Shown: positions 1 to 9,173 of the stretch, piece by piece
Layout of the letters: each line of letters opens with the position of its first letter
Position numbering within the stretch: position 1 is the stretch's first letter
Origin: Pseudomonadales bacterium
Lineage (GTDB): Bacteria > Pseudomonadota > Gammaproteobacteria > Pseudomonadales > Azotimanducaceae
NCBI GenBank assembly: GCA_028285415.1
Contig: JANQPF010000013.1
Span: 145,527 to 209,526 of the forward strand
Length of the DNA stretch: 64,000 nucleotides
Reading direction: 5' to 3'
Notes under the pieces: generated by a model
What the model saw: the letters and a program-made list of their open reading frames with translations, nothing else
The model's database searches: none
Told to the model about the DNA's origin: nothing
Translations under genes and position numbers: made by a program

Positions 1-46
1 ACGGGAAGGTCTGAGTCACTGCCCATGATGATGCCGACGGAAAGAC

Positions 47-1192
47 TCAAGCCACGTGCTCCCGTTTTCTCCAGTCAGAGAGGGCCGTTTCCGCAAGATG
101 TAGCGCTTCGTCCCGGGAATTGGCAACGCTCGTTATGTGGCCCATCTTCCGAAAGCGGGCACCGCCCGGCTTACCGTACCAATGGAACACCGTGTCCGGC
201 CCGCTCGTCCAGCTGCCTGCCGCCGGGCAGCTGTCCGTTTCGGCGGCCGCTTCGTTCAATACGTTCAGCATCACGGCAGCGGGGCTGCGCTGTACCACAC
301 TGCCCAGGGTCATTCCTGCAATCGCGCGCAGATGCTGTTCGTATTGCGACGTCTCGTGCGCTTCGATCGTCAGGTGCCCGGTATTGTGCACGCGCGGAGA
401 AATCTCATTGACGAGCAACGTGCCATCCATTTCCAGAAAAAACTCGATGGCAAACAACCCCACGCCGTCCATCTTCTCGATGATGCGCTTACCCAGCCGC
501 TGCGCCCGTTCGGCAGCCTCCGCATCCAGGTCTGCCGGTGAGCTCGCTTCTCGCAGCACATGGCCTGTCTCCTCGAACAGCATTTCGACGACCGGATAGA
601 CCGCTGCCTCGCCGGCTGCGGTACGTGCTACGAGCACGGCCAGCTCGCGCTTGTTGGCAACGTAGCGCTCCGCGATGGCATCGCCGCGCCACAGCGATTC
701 GTCGCTCGCCGCCGAATCCACCAGCTGCACCCCCTTACCGTCATAGCCCCCACGCCGCGCTTTCTGAATGAACGGCGAGCCCAGAAGCTCGCGCAGAGAG
801 GTCACGGTTACCTCTGTATCGCAGTCGACAAAAGGCGCCGTCGGAAACCCGTGTGTAGCAAGCCAGTGTTTCTGGGTGTACTTGTCCTGAATCATGCGGA
901 GCGTATCGACGCTCGGTGCAACGCGGACGCCCGCGTTCGCCTCCTCGAGGATCTGCAATGCACCCGGCGGTACCGACTCCGTATCAAAGGTAATGACGTC
1001 ACAGTTCGCAACCAGCCACTCAGCCGCTTGCGCGTCTTCAGGCTCAGCAATCAGATGATGGTCCGCGTATTCAATGGCCATGGAAGTCGGCGTAAAACAC
1101 ACGACATACGTCTCGATGTCGAGAGTCGCGGCAGCCTGGCATAAATAGGCACCGAGCTGGCCCCCGCCAAAAACACCAATGCGCATACCCAT
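47..1192 (-). CDS. purK: N5-carboxyaminoimidazole ribonucleotide synthase PurK
   Basis: Cytoplasmic ATP-grasp enzyme of de novo purine synthesis that turns AIR, ATP and bicarbonate into N5-CAIR. The 381-residue product begins with the PurK glycine loop GVFGGGQLGAYLCQA (residues 6-20), has the ATP-grasp segment FIQKARRGGYDGKG (141-154) and the PurK signature NEISPRVHNTGH (262-273). It is slightly longer than E. coli PurK (about 355). A second ATG two codons downstream is an equally possible start. The usual partner purE is not upstream: the 260 bp between this gene and the next (divergent) one hold no gene, only a weak inverted repeat (1261-1283). Confidence 0.95.
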   Translation of the reverse strand: MGMRIGVFGGGQLGAYLCQAAATLDIETYVVCFTPTSMAIEYADHHLIAEPEDAQAAEWLVANCDVITFDTESVPPGALQILEEANAGVRVAPSVDTLRMIQDKYTQKHWLATHGFPTAPFVDCDTEVTVTSLRELLGSPFIQKARRGGYDGKGVQLVDSAASDESLWRGDAIAERYVANKRELAVLVARTAAGEAAVYPVVEMLFEETGHVLREASSPADLDAEAAERAQRLGKRIIEKMDGVGLFAIEFFLEMDGTLLVNEISPRVHNTGHLTIEAHETSQYEQHLRAIAGMTLGSVVQRSPAAVMLNVLNEAAAETDSCPAAGSWTSGPDTVFHWYGKPGGARFRKMGHITSVANSRDEALHLAETALSDWRKREHVA

Positions 1193-1452
1193 TTCTGATA
1201 CCTGCTGACCAAAGCGATACCGTACCGTCTCATCGGCCTACAACCAATCACTTCTGGAGAATCGATTGTTCGTAAAAATCGATGAGTCGATGCGGAAAGG
1301 TACATGATAACGAACTCAACGCAGCCATGGCCATCAGCACCCGACAACCGCTGAGCCCGACGTTGAAGCTGACCGGTGAATCCGGCGGTAGAGACTTTGA
1401 GTATTGCCGGGATGTGCCCTAGTCTAATCCCACGTCATCCCTGGAGACAGCC

Positions 1453-2280
1453 ATGAGACCACTGATCATCGTGACCGCCTGTCTTCTGTGCGCCAGCTGT
1501 TGCCTGTTCCCCGAGCCAACCTGTCCTCGGAACGTGGTGATCAGCGGCTACTGGCCGAACACCAACGAGATGCTGCGCCCGTGGAGCCAGAATGCCGCGC
1601 AGAATCCCGGCGGCTGGGAAGGACAGAACTGGAATGGTCACGGCTTTGACGTTTACGCCTTCTTCCCCGAGTTTCCTCCGGACGGCAACCCCATGAACGA
1701 CCCTTTCGGATCTGACGGGTGGGTTGGATCCGGAGATCTCAAGGTGGACTATCAGGACACATCCGCAGACTTCTGGCGCCTCATGGACACGTACCAGCCA
1801 CACATCGTCGTGACCACCAGCCGCGGCGGCAGCATCGGCTGGGAGGTGGAAGCGGTGGAAGGTGGCCACGATGGCGGTTCTGGAAACCCCGCTGACGATT
1901 GGAACTCGGACCAGCACGGGAGCATCGGTCAGCCTACTCAGGCCAGCGTCGATGCCCGTAGCTGGACGGCCATCTCAACCTACCGCGCCGGAACCCGCCT
2001 TTCGAGCCAGCTGCCCATGGCGGAGATTGTCACTGCTACCCAGGCGCTTGGTCTCGAGAGCGTCCAGATTGACACCAACGGCACGAGCGGCAACTACCTG
2101 TCGGGCTTCATGGGACTGCACGGGCTCTACTACAACCAGATTGCCAGTCACAACGTTGCCGCCGGACACATACACGTGGGCATCAGCGTGTCGGCTGCGA
2201 ACGCAGAAACGTTGATGCGCACCACCCTGGATACGATCCTGAGCGCCATCGATCCGAGCAGCCTGAGCTGCCCTCGATAA
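1453..2280 (+). CDS. Exported pyroglutamyl-peptidase-like protein with Cys-to-Ser change
   Basis: No family is certain. The 275-residue product has a hydrophobic N-terminus ending in CASC (Cys16), so it is probably exported and possibly lipidated, though the lipobox is imperfect. The rest resembles pyroglutamyl peptidase I (peptidase C15): VVISGYWP near residue 28 matches the start of that fold, QPHIVVTTSRGG (115-126) leads to Glu133 at the place of the catalytic Glu, SGNYLSG (212-218) aligns with the AGTFVCN catalytic-Cys motif but has Ser217 instead of Cys, and AGHIHVG (237-243) keeps the catalytic His (His241). Known C15 enzymes are cytoplasmic and about 210-220 residues. A ribosome binding site (CTGGAG) lies 7 nt before the ATG. 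It could be an inactive homologue or a serine variant; the homology is by eye. Confidence 0.6.
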   Translation: MRPLIIVTACLLCASCCLFPEPTCPRNVVISGYWPNTNEMLRPWSQNAAQNPGGWEGQNWNGHGFDVYAFFPEFPPDGNPMNDPFGSDGWVGSGDLKVDYQDTSADFWRLMDTYQPHIVVTTSRGGSIGWEVEAVEGGHDGGSGNPADDWNSDQHGSIGQPTQASVDARSWTAISTYRAGTRLSSQLPMAEIVTATQALGLESVQIDTNGTSGNYLSGFMGLHGLYYNQIASHNVAAGHIHVGISVSAANAETLMRTTLDTILSAIDPSSLSCPR

Positions 2281-2281
2281 C

Positions 2282-2788
2282 ATGCAGCTGGAAACAGATC
2301 GTCTCAAGATACGCTCTTTCACCACCGCGGACATCGAGGCGTTCGCCGCCATCGTCGCTGACGAGGCGGTAATGCGCTACCTGGGAGGCTCCATGACGTA
2401 TGCCGACACCGAGCACTACGTCACCCGCGCAATAGACACCGAGCGCGATGCGGGTTTTTCGCGTTATGCGGTTGAGCTCAAGCGCAACGGCGAGTTGGTG
2501 GGTATGTGCGGTTTTGCGCCGGTTGAGGACTACATCGATCTGGGGTACCGGTTCGACCAGCGCCATTGGGGTCTGGGTTTCGCAACGGAAGCAGCCCGGG
2601 CCGTCGTCGAGGACGGCTTTGCGCATCATGGGTTCACGGAGATTGTTGGCATGGCGCACCCGGAGAACTCGGGTTCGATCGGGGTTCTGAAAAAGCTGGA
2701 TTTCACATTCGAGAGGGACCAGCAGACGCCTCGCGGCATGCCCGCAAAACGGTTCCTGCTGAAGCGCAGCACCCTGCGTCAGGCATAA
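2282..2788 (+). CDS. GNAT family N-acetyltransferase (RimJ/RimL type)
   Basis: A 168-residue acetyl-CoA-dependent N-acetyltransferase. The RimJ/RimL-type opening LETDRLKIRSFTTAD and the acetyl-CoA loop HWGLGFATEAARAV (around residues 97-110) are clear, as is the late VLKKLDFTFERD segment. The ATG begins one base after the stop codon of the exported protein upstream, so the two are probably co-transcribed and translationally coupled. The substrate cannot be told from the sequence; proteins, small amines or antibiotics are all possible in this family. Confidence 0.85.
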   Translation: MQLETDRLKIRSFTTADIEAFAAIVADEAVMRYLGGSMTYADTEHYVTRAIDTERDAGFSRYAVELKRNGELVGMCGFAPVEDYIDLGYRFDQRHWGLGFATEAARAVVEDGFAHHGFTEIVGMAHPENSGSIGVLKKLDFTFERDQQTPRGMPAKRFLLKRSTLRQA

Positions 2789-2856
2789 CCCCACTGACAC
2801 CACGCTGTCAGTAGCCCCACGCTACGATGAGCACCGAACAACGAGGGCCAGATTTG

Positions 2857-3471
2857 ATGATCAAACACTACTACCACCCGATGAGCCGGGCCGTGACGAC
2901 CGATTGGATGCTGAAGGAACTTGGCGCTGAACACGAACAGATCGAAATAGACTACATGTCGGGTGAAAACGCCCAGCCTGCTTACAGGGCTGTAAACCCC
3001 ATGGGGAAAATCCCGGCCCTGGTCGATGGTGACGTTGTCGTCACCGAAGCGGCGGCAATCTGTGCGTATCTTGCCGACCGTTTTCCCGAAAAGCAGATGG
3101 CACCTCCAGCCGACAGCGTCGAGCGCGGTCGCTACTATCGCTATCTGTTTTTTCCCGGCACCACGCTGGAGCCGATGTTCAGTCTGCAAAACGTGGACCT
3201 GGGCGAGCTGACGCCGCAGTCTGCCGGCTGGGGCGACCTGGAAAGATGCCTCGCAACCGTCGAGGACATGACCCCAGAGCGGGACTGGGCGATGGGCGAT
3301 CAATTTACCGCCGCAGACGTTGTGTTTGGAGGCACCCTCGACTTTGCCGTGCAGTTCGGCTGGCTGCCGGACGCCTCGGCGAAAGTCACCGCCTACGTGA
3401 AGCGCATCAAGGCGCGCCCCGCCTATCGAAGCAGCCATGACGAGTCATGGCATCAGATTCCAGGAGGCTGA
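2857..3471 (+). CDS. Glutathione S-transferase family protein
   Basis: Cytosolic glutathione S-transferase, about 204 residues from the ATG chosen here. An N-terminal thioredoxin-like domain (IKHYYHPMSRAVTTDWML...) holds the glutathione-contact segment NPMGKIPALVDGD and the VTEAAAICAYLADRFP motif, followed by an all-helical C-terminal domain with QFTAADVVFGGTLDFA. An in-frame ATG 30 nt upstream (2827) is possible, but the one at 2857 is preceded at good distance by GAGGG and starts exactly at the conserved fold. The physiological substrate is unknown. It ends 3 bp from the stop of the convergent ychF. Confidence 0.85.
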   Translation: MIKHYYHPMSRAVTTDWMLKELGAEHEQIEIDYMSGENAQPAYRAVNPMGKIPALVDGDVVVTEAAAICAYLADRFPEKQMAPPADSVERGRYYRYLFFPGTTLEPMFSLQNVDLGELTPQSAGWGDLERCLATVEDMTPERDWAMGDQFTAADVVFGGTLDFAVQFGWLPDASAKVTAYVKRIKARPAYRSSHDESWHQIPGG

Positions 3472-3474
3472 CGG

Positions 3475-4566
3475 TTAGACGTTGAATCGGAAGTGCACCA
3501 CGTCGCCGTCCGCCATCTCGTACTCTTTGCCTTCCAGGCGCCAGCGGCCGGCGTCTTTTGCACCCTGCTCGCCTTTGTTTGCGACGAAGTCATCAAAGCT
3601 CACGACTTCCGCGCGAATGAAACCTTTCTCGAAGTCGGTGTGGATGACACCCGCCGCCTGCGGCGCTCTTGCGCCAACGGGAATCGTCCAGGCGCGCACT
3701 TCCTTCGGACCGGCCGTGAAGTATTGATGCAAACCTAACAATTTATATCCGGCGCGTATCACCCGATTGAGGCCCGGCTCTTCGAGACCCAGCTCAGCGA
3801 GAAACTCGCTTCGCTCGTCGTCCTCGAGCTCTGCGACCTCCGCCTCGATCTGGTTACTGACGACAACGACCTCGGCATTGTCCTCAGCGGCGATGGCGCG
3901 CACTTCGTCCACGAGCGGATTGTCTTCGAAACCATCTTCAGCGACGTTGGCAATGTAGAGCACCGGTTTTGCCGTGATGAAGTGGAACTCACGGATCTCA
4001 GCGCGCTCTTCTTTGCTGAGATCCGCGGACCGAACGGGCAGGCCCGCTTCCAGCTTTTCTTTGACCTTGTCCAGAATCGTGAGCAGCGCTTTGGCCGCTT
4101 TGTCTCCGCTGCCAGCCGTGCGGCGATTGCGCTCGTAGACCCGCTCCAGCGTATCGAGATCCGCGAGAGCAAGCTCGGTGTTGATGATTTCTATGTCGTC
4201 CCGGGGGGAAACCTTTCCGGATACGTGCACAACGTTGTCGTCCGCGAAGCAGCGAACGACATGGGCAATGGCATCCGTCTCCCTGATGTGGGCGAGGAAC
4301 TGGTTGCCGAGACCTTCACCTTTCGATGCGCCCGCCACCAGACCGGCAATGTCGACGAACTCCATGGTTGCCGGGATGACCTTCTCGGGACTGACCAGCT
4401 GGGCCAGCTGATCGAGCCGCGGATCCGGCACCGGCACAACGCCCGTGTTGGGATCGATCGTGCAGAACGGGAAGTTCTCCGCATCAATTCCTGCCTTGGT
4501 CAGCGCGTTGAAAAGCGTCGACTTGCCCACGTTGGGCATGCCGACAATGCCGCATTTGAATCCCAT
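3475..4566 (-). CDS. ychF: Ribosome-associated ATPase YchF (Obg-like)
   Basis: P-loop protein of the Obg/OLA1 group that binds ribosomes and prefers ATP over GTP. The 363 residues equal the E. coli length. Visible are the G1 loop [14 protein letters not shown] near the N-terminus, the [17 protein letters not shown] switch region, a coiled-coil insertion ([20 protein letters not shown]) and a C-terminal TGS domain ending in [16 protein letters not shown]. The start overlaps the pth stop by one base (TGATG), the standard pth-ychF coupling. Confidence 0.97.
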   Translation of the reverse strand: MGFKCGIVGMPNVGKSTLFNALTKAGIDAENFPFCTIDPNTGVVPVPDPRLDQLAQLVSPEKVIPATMEFVDIAGLVAGASKGEGLGNQFLAHIRETDAIAHVVRCFADDNVVHVSGKVSPRDDIEIINTELALADLDTLERVYERNRRTAGSGDKAAKALLTILDKVKEKLEAGLPVRSADLSKEERAEIREFHFITAKPVLYIANVAEDGFEDNPLVDEVRAIAAEDNAEVVVVSNQIEAEVAELEDDERSEFLAELGLEEPGLNRVIRAGYKLLGLHQYFTAGPKEVRAWTIPVGARAPQAAGVIHTDFEKGFIRAEVVSFDDFVANKGEQGAKDAGRWRLEGKEYEMADGDVVHFRFNV

Positions 4567-5153
4567 CAGGTTCCTCCAGCATGTATGGCGTTCATCGCCG
4601 CCTGCCAGCGGCCATGCACAACATCCGCGAGCACCGCTTCGGGAAAATCCGTTGCGCGCTCGACTTCTATTCGTTCGTCCGCAGGCATCGTGTGCTGGGT
4701 GAGAAACGCCGTCACACGACCCCGGTCATTGGGATGGCCCACACCAATGCGCATGCGGTAAAAACCGCCGTTGTTGCCGCAGCCGCTGCGCACGCTTTTG
4801 ATGCCGTTGTGTCCGTTGTCACCGCCGCCGGCCTTCAGGCGTACGACACCGGGATCAAAAGCCATCTCATCGTAGACGATCAGCATTTCCTCGACGGTAA
4901 TCTTGTAGAACCGGCAGACCGCGCCGACAGATTCACCACTCAAATTCATGTAGGTCGAGGGCACCAGCAGACGCAGGTCGACGCCAAGCAGGTCACCCCG
5001 GCCCAATTCTCCTTTGAACTTGGTATCCGCTGCCAGGCTGATGCCGAAACGACGCGCAAGCGAGCGAACCCATACGGCCCCAACGTTGTGCCGGGTAGCC
5101 TCGTATTGCGGGCCCGGATTGCCCAGGCCCACGATGAGTTTGAGCGGGATCAT
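4566..5153 (-). CDS. pth: Peptidyl-tRNA hydrolase
   Basis: Cytoplasmic esterase that releases tRNA from peptidyl-tRNA dropped by ribosomes. The 195 residues match the family length. Catalytic and binding residues are visible: Asn12 and His22 in [17 protein letters not shown], the NLSGESV segment near residue 70 and Asp in [10 protein letters not shown] near 95. It sits between rplY and ychF, the conserved gammaproteobacterial order rplY-pth-ychF. Confidence 0.97.
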   Translation of the reverse strand: MIPLKLIVGLGNPGPQYEATRHNVGAVWVRSLARRFGISLAADTKFKGELGRGDLLGVDLRLLVPSTYMNLSGESVGAVCRFYKITVEEMLIVYDEMAFDPGVVRLKAGGGDNGHNGIKSVRSGCGNNGGFYRMRIGVGHPNDRGRVTAFLTQHTMPADERIEVERATDFPEAVLADVVHGRWQAAMNAIHAGGT

Positions 5154-5213
5154 GCCAATCAGCAGCTGATGAACGGCGCAACCAGAGATTGCGCCGGCTT
5201 TTCTCCGATAGCG

Positions 5214-5909
5214 CTATTCGTCACCGTCAGCAGCGTCGTCGCCATCCTCGGCAGGCGCTTCGCCTTCCGCTTCGGCTTCGGCTTCATCCGCCGCTGCAGC
5301 TTCTTCTTCCTCTTCAGCGGCACCACCACGACGAATCGCAACACCCACAACCGGAATGTCATGGTCTTCGCCATACGTCAGCGCGACGATGGTCACACCT
5401 TCAGGCGTATTGAGATCGCTCAGGTGCAGAGACGTGCCCAGTTCGACATTCTCCATGTCGATCTCGATGTATTCGGGCAGATCCGCCGGGAGGCAGCTGA
5501 TTTCCACTTCGGTGAGGTTGTGGGTGATGCTGCCGCCGCCGATCTTCACACCAACGCATTGCTCTTCGTTGATGAAGTGCAGCGGCACGCTGACGTTGAT
5601 GGCTTTGTTCGCGCTGACCCGCTGGAAATCGATATGCAGCACTTTGCCGCTGGCGGGGTTGCGCTGTAGATCGCGCACTACCGCCTGCTGCGGCTTACCT
5701 TCGACGATCACGTCGAGGATCTGCGAATAGAACGCTTCCAGTTGCATCGCCTTCGACAGCTCGTTTACGGCAAGCGTCAGGTTCTGCGGATCGTTCTCAG
5801 CGCCATAAATAATGGCGGGTACCTTTTCACCCATACGACGCAGGCGGCGGCTCGCACCTTTCCCCACGTCTGTACGGAGTTCGGCAGTCAGGGAAATCTT
5901 ATCTGACAT
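5214..5909 (-). CDS. rplY: 50S ribosomal protein L25 (CTC/TL5 type) with acidic tail
   Basis: 5S rRNA-binding protein of the large subunit, long form: an N-terminal L25 domain (LTAELRTDVGKGASRRLRR...) plus the C-terminal TL5/CTC beta domain (NLTEVEISCLPADLPEYIEID...). The last 33 or so residues are an almost pure Glu/Asp/Ala tail (from EEEEEAAAADEAEAEAEG to the end). 231 residues against 94 in E. coli and about 200 in most CTC-type proteins. Located between prs and pth as usual. The acidic tail is similar in style to that of L17 in this window. Confidence 0.95.
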   Translation of the reverse strand: MSDKISLTAELRTDVGKGASRRLRRMGEKVPAIIYGAENDPQNLTLAVNELSKAMQLEAFYSQILDVIVEGKPQQAVVRDLQRNPASGKVLHIDFQRVSANKAINVSVPLHFINEEQCVGVKIGGGSITHNLTEVEISCLPADLPEYIEIDMENVELGTSLHLSDLNTPEGVTIVALTYGEDHDIPVVGVAIRRGGAAEEEEEAAAADEAEAEAEGEAPAEDGDDAADGDE

Positions 5910-5983
5910 ATTCCTTCTCCTTGTTTAACCATTCACTGCGTTTGCGACCAACGCGGCGAACACTCAGTCCCTGGCGCCCGTGC

Positions 5984-6928
5984 CTATCGGAACATGGCGC
6001 TCAAAGACTCCTCATTGCTCACCCGCCGAATGGATTCGGCAAGCAGGCGATCCAGACTCAGCTGGGTGACTTTGCCACACCCCTGAGCTTCTTCGGTGAG
6101 CGGAATCGTGTCCGTCACCACAATTTCGTCGAGCTCCGATGCGGCTATCCGTTCGATAGCGGGACCGGAAAACACCGGGTGGGTCACGTAAGACACCACC
6201 TTCAACGCACCTTCTTCCTTCAGTGCCTGCGCCGCGGTGCACAGCGTCCCGGCAGTATCGACGATGTCGTCGACCAGGATGCAGGTTTTACCCGCAACGT
6301 CACCGATCACGTTCATCACCCGTGAGTCGTTGGCAACCGGGCGACGCTTGTCGATGATGGCCAGGTCCAGGTCGTTCAACTGCTTGGCAATCGCCCGCGC
6401 CCTGACCACGCCACCCACGTCCGGAGAAACCACCATGGGTTTCTCGTATTGCTGCTCGACGATGTGATCGACCAGCACCGGTGAACCATAGACGTTGTCC
6501 ACCGCAATGTTGAAAAAGCCCTGGATCTGATCCGCGTGCAGATCCACCGTGAGGATACGGTCGACGCCAACGACGCTGATCATATCCGCCACGACCTTCG
6601 CGCTGATGGCCACGCGGGCCGATCTCGGCCGCCGATCCTGTCGCGCGTACCCGAAGTACGGAATCACCGCCGTGACCCGGGTGGCCGAACCGCGCTTGAT
6701 GGCGTCGGCCATGATCAACAGCTCCATCAGGCTGTCGTTGGTTGGCGCGCAGGTCGACTGCAGCAGAAAGACGTCCTGGCCGCGCACGTTCTCGTGAATC
6801 TCGACCATGACTTCGCCGTCGCTGAAGCGGCCCACGTCCGCCCGGCCCAGACGAACGCGCAGCTGATCTGCCACGCGTTCCGACAGCGCGGGATTCGCGC
6901 CGCCGCTAAACAGCATCAAATTTGCCAA
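5984..6928 (-). CDS. prs: Ribose-phosphate pyrophosphokinase
   Basis: Makes PRPP from ribose 5-phosphate and ATP for purine, pyrimidine, NAD, His and Trp synthesis. The 314 residues match class I enzymes. Seen are the flexible-loop region [18 protein letters not shown], the metal-binding [11 protein letters not shown], and the PRPP loop [13 protein letters not shown]. It begins 60 bp after the 3' end of tRNA-Gln with no terminator between, so the tRNA and prs are probably on one transcript. Confidence 0.97.
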   Translation of the reverse strand: MANLMLFSGGANPALSERVADQLRVRLGRADVGRFSDGEVMVEIHENVRGQDVFLLQSTCAPTNDSLMELLIMADAIKRGSATRVTAVIPYFGYARQDRRPRSARVAISAKVVADMISVVGVDRILTVDLHADQIQGFFNIAVDNVYGSPVLVDHIVEQQYEKPMVVSPDVGGVVRARAIAKQLNDLDLAIIDKRRPVANDSRVMNVIGDVAGKTCILVDDIVDTAGTLCTAAQALKEEGALKVVSYVTHPVFSGPAIERIAASELDEIVVTDTIPLTEEAQGCGKVTQLSLDRLLAESIRRVSNEESLSAMFR

Positions 6929-6988
6929 TTCACTTTCCCTTTGATGGGCTCAACTTTCTGGATCAGTGCGCGCAAATCCGTGCATGTA

Positions 6989-7063
6989 TGGCTGGGGTGG
7001 CAGGATTCGAACCTGCGCATGCCGGGATCAAAACCCGGTGCCTTACCGCTTGGCGACACCCCA
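6989..7063 (-). tRNA. tRNA-Gln (anticodon TTG)
   Basis: A complete 75-nt cloverleaf with encoded CCA. The acceptor pairs TGGGGTG with CACCCCA, the anticodon loop TTTTGAT gives anticodon TTG, and the T-arm contains GGTTCGAATCC. A single tRNA-Gln between prs and the lolB/ispE locus is the classic gammaproteobacterial position. Confidence 0.97.
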
Positions 7064-7175
7064 TCTGTTCCTTTCTTTCCGCCGGCTTTCCGCCGGTCTT
7101 TCCACCGGGCCACCGGGTGGCAATCCGCAACAACTGCGTCCCTGATCGCCGAGACCCCGCGAAAATGAGCGCGCT

Positions 7176-7204
7176 ATTGTGCTGATCGAGGTCCGCTCTG
7201 TCAA
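7176..7204 (-). promoter_or_regulatory. Sigma-70 promoter for tRNA-Gln (and probably prs)
   Basis: On the minus strand a perfect -35 box TTGACA (7199-7204) is separated by 17 bp from CACAAT (7176-7181, 4 of 6 matches to TATAAT). The bases after the -10 are GC-rich (AGCGCGC), the discriminator type linked to stringent control of stable-RNA genes. The leader between here and the tRNA (about 110 nt) contains an imperfect tandem repeat of CTTTCCGCCGG. Confidence 0.7.
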
Positions 7205-7252
7205 TCGGATCAGCGTTTGGAATCAATGAGTTGGAGGTGCTCGAGGCCGTCG

Positions 7253-7825
7253 TCAGGGGCCCTCGAAAGCGGCGTTCTCGAGGTAGTCCCGCACGACCAC
7301 GGTGACGCGTTTGCCATCGTTTTCGGCCACCACGCGCCCGGGCGTCAAGCCATCCGTGCTGCGTTCGTAGCCAGACAGCTTGACCTGCCAATCCAACTGC
7401 ACAAACTCAGTGTAGCGGCCCTCAGTATCGCGTACGGGATCGGCAAAACTGAGCTCGCGATGGGGCGTGCCGCGAATCCAAGCCGGCAGCACCGCCACGG
7501 GGACTGACCAGCCGAGGCTCGCGTGCATGACCTCCTCGGGTGAGCCTTGTGCGAGTAACTCACCGCCCTGCAGCACCGACATGCTGAGACTGTCGCCCTG
7601 CAGCCGCGTGCGTCCCTGTCCGAGCGGGCCCCATACCTCGATGTCATAGGTATCGAGGCTCTGCTGCCAGGCAAACCGCGCGCTATAGCCGGTTTCGCCG
7701 TCACGAACGCCGAATTTACCCGCAACGCGGAAGTCCACCCCCGGATTCAACGGCAGCGGCTTGGACGCGCACCCCGAAGCCAGCAACGCCGCAAAAATAG
7801 CCTTTAAAATTAGAGACTTAAGCAC
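7253..7825 (-). CDS. lolB: Outer-membrane lipoprotein receptor LolB
   Basis: Accepts lipoproteins from periplasmic LolA and inserts them in the outer membrane. The coding frame shows a short signal (LKSLILKAIFAALLASGCAS) with Cys as the lipidated residue, then the LolB domain (FRVAGKFGVRDGETGYSARFAWQQ, a run of beta strands, and LGWSVPVAVLPAWIRG). I chose a GTG start that gives a compact signal peptide; an ATG at 7852 is the alternative. Longer starts would run into hemA, which diverges from here. ispE, its usual downstream partner, is absent. Confidence 0.9.
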   Translation of the reverse strand: MLKSLILKAIFAALLASGCASKPLPLNPGVDFRVAGKFGVRDGETGYSARFAWQQSLDTYDIEVWGPLGQGRTRLQGDSLSMSVLQGGELLAQGSPEEVMHASLGWSVPVAVLPAWIRGTPHRELSFADPVRDTEGRYTEFVQLDWQVKLSGYERSTDGLTPGRVVAENDGKRVTVVVRDYLENAAFEGP

Positions 7826-7881
7826 GCCGTAAAAGCGCCAATCTGCTATCATGCACGCTGACCGGAAATCTACATCACGCA

Positions 7882-9171
7882 ATGAGCATATTGGCATATG
7901 GCTTGAACTATCGCACGGCTTCGATGGAGCTGCGCGAGCGCATTGCCTTCCCGGAAGACGATGTCACGGATGCGCTGCGCCAGGTCAAACGCGATGTAGA
8001 CGGGGTGACCGAAGCGGCCATCATCTCGACCTGTAACCGCACGGAGCTCTACTGCGCGCTGCATCCAGATGCCGAACCCGAGCTCACCCGCTGGCTTGCG
8101 CAGTACCGCCCGGTATCGCACCACGAGCTCAACGACAGCACCTACAAACACTGGGACCAGGAAGCTGCCCGACACCAGATTCGCGTGGCCGCGGGTCTGG
8201 ATTCACAGGTGCTCGGCGAGCCGCAGATCATGGGTCAGGTCAAAAGCGCCTATGAAATCGCGCGTCAGACCGGCACGCTCGGACCCGAGCTCAATCTGCT
8301 CTCGCAGATCATTCTGCGTGCCGCCAAGGAAGTACGCACCCAGACCGAAATCGGACGTAATCCCGTATCCGTTGCGTACGCGGCCGTCTCCCTGGCACAA
8401 CAGATCTTCACCGACCTCAAGAGCAAGCGGGCGCTGCTGCTCGGCGCTGGTGAGACCATTGGACTCGTAGCGGACCACTTGCACAGTCAAGGCATCGGCA
8501 AGATGGCCATCGCCAACCGGACGCTCGCGAATGCCGAAATTCTGGCGGCTAAGTACGAAGCACAGGCCATGCAGCTCACCGACGTGGCCGAGCGTCTGCC
8601 CGAGTTCGACATTGTCATTGCATCCACCGGAAGCTCGCTGCCCATCGTCGGCAAAGGCGCGGTCGAAGCGGCCATCAAAGCACGGCGACGCCGGCCTATC
8701 TTCATGGTGGACATTGCCGTACCGCGGGACATCGAGCCCGAAGTGGACGAGCTGCCGGACGTTTATCTCTACTCCATCGACGATCTGTCGCAGATCATCG
8801 AAGGCAACATCGAGCAGCGCCGCGAGGCAGCCGCCACGGCCGAAACCTATGTGCACGAGGGAGCGCGGCTTTTTCTGCGCGAGAGCCGTGTGCAGAAGCA
8901 TCGCGACCTTCTCAAGAACTTCCGCGAGCAGGCCAAGGACATTCAGGCACAGGAACTCGAGCGAGCCCGCAAAGACCTGGCCGGCGGAACCGATCCCCAG
9001 CGCGTGCTCGAACGCCTGAGCAACAGCTTGACAAACAAGCTAATACACACGCCGACAATGGCGATTCGGGACGCGAGCGCTGACGGCCGCACCGACCTCC
9101 TGGATTACCTGGCAACGCTGTTTGCCCCCGAGACGAAAACCGACGACAACAACCCAGACGACGGTCACTAA
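7882..9171 (+). CDS. hemA: Glutamyl-tRNA reductase
   Basis: First committed enzyme of C5-pathway tetrapyrrole synthesis: reduces Glu-tRNA to glutamate-1-semialdehyde with NADPH. Catalytic Cys51 lies in [11 protein letters not shown]; the substrate loop [19 protein letters not shown], the Rossmann loop [15 protein letters not shown] and a C-terminal helical dimerisation domain follow. 429 residues against 418 in E. coli. The stop is 2 bp before the prfA ATG, the conserved hemA-prfA-prmC operon. Confidence 0.98.
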   Translation: MSILAYGLNYRTASMELRERIAFPEDDVTDALRQVKRDVDGVTEAAIISTCNRTELYCALHPDAEPELTRWLAQYRPVSHHELNDSTYKHWDQEAARHQIRVAAGLDSQVLGEPQIMGQVKSAYEIARQTGTLGPELNLLSQIILRAAKEVRTQTEIGRNPVSVAYAAVSLAQQIFTDLKSKRALLLGAGETIGLVADHLHSQGIGKMAIANRTLANAEILAAKYEAQAMQLTDVAERLPEFDIVIASTGSSLPIVGKGAVEAAIKARRRRPIFMVDIAVPRDIEPEVDELPDVYLYSIDDLSQIIEGNIEQRREAAATAETYVHEGARLFLRESRVQKHRDLLKNFREQAKDIQAQELERARKDLAGGTDPQRVLERLSNSLTNKLIHTPTMAIRDASADGRTDLLDYLATLFAPETKTDDNNPDDGH

Positions 9172-9173
9172 CC

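Noticed and set aside
1261..1283. Inverted repeat ATCGATT/AATCGAT in the purK-lipoprotein spacer
   Set aside because: Only seven pairs, no T-run and no regulator suggested; could be chance.
1051..1347. Small minus-strand frame overlapping the purK start
   Set aside because: Overlaps purK, no motif, no convincing ribosome binding site.
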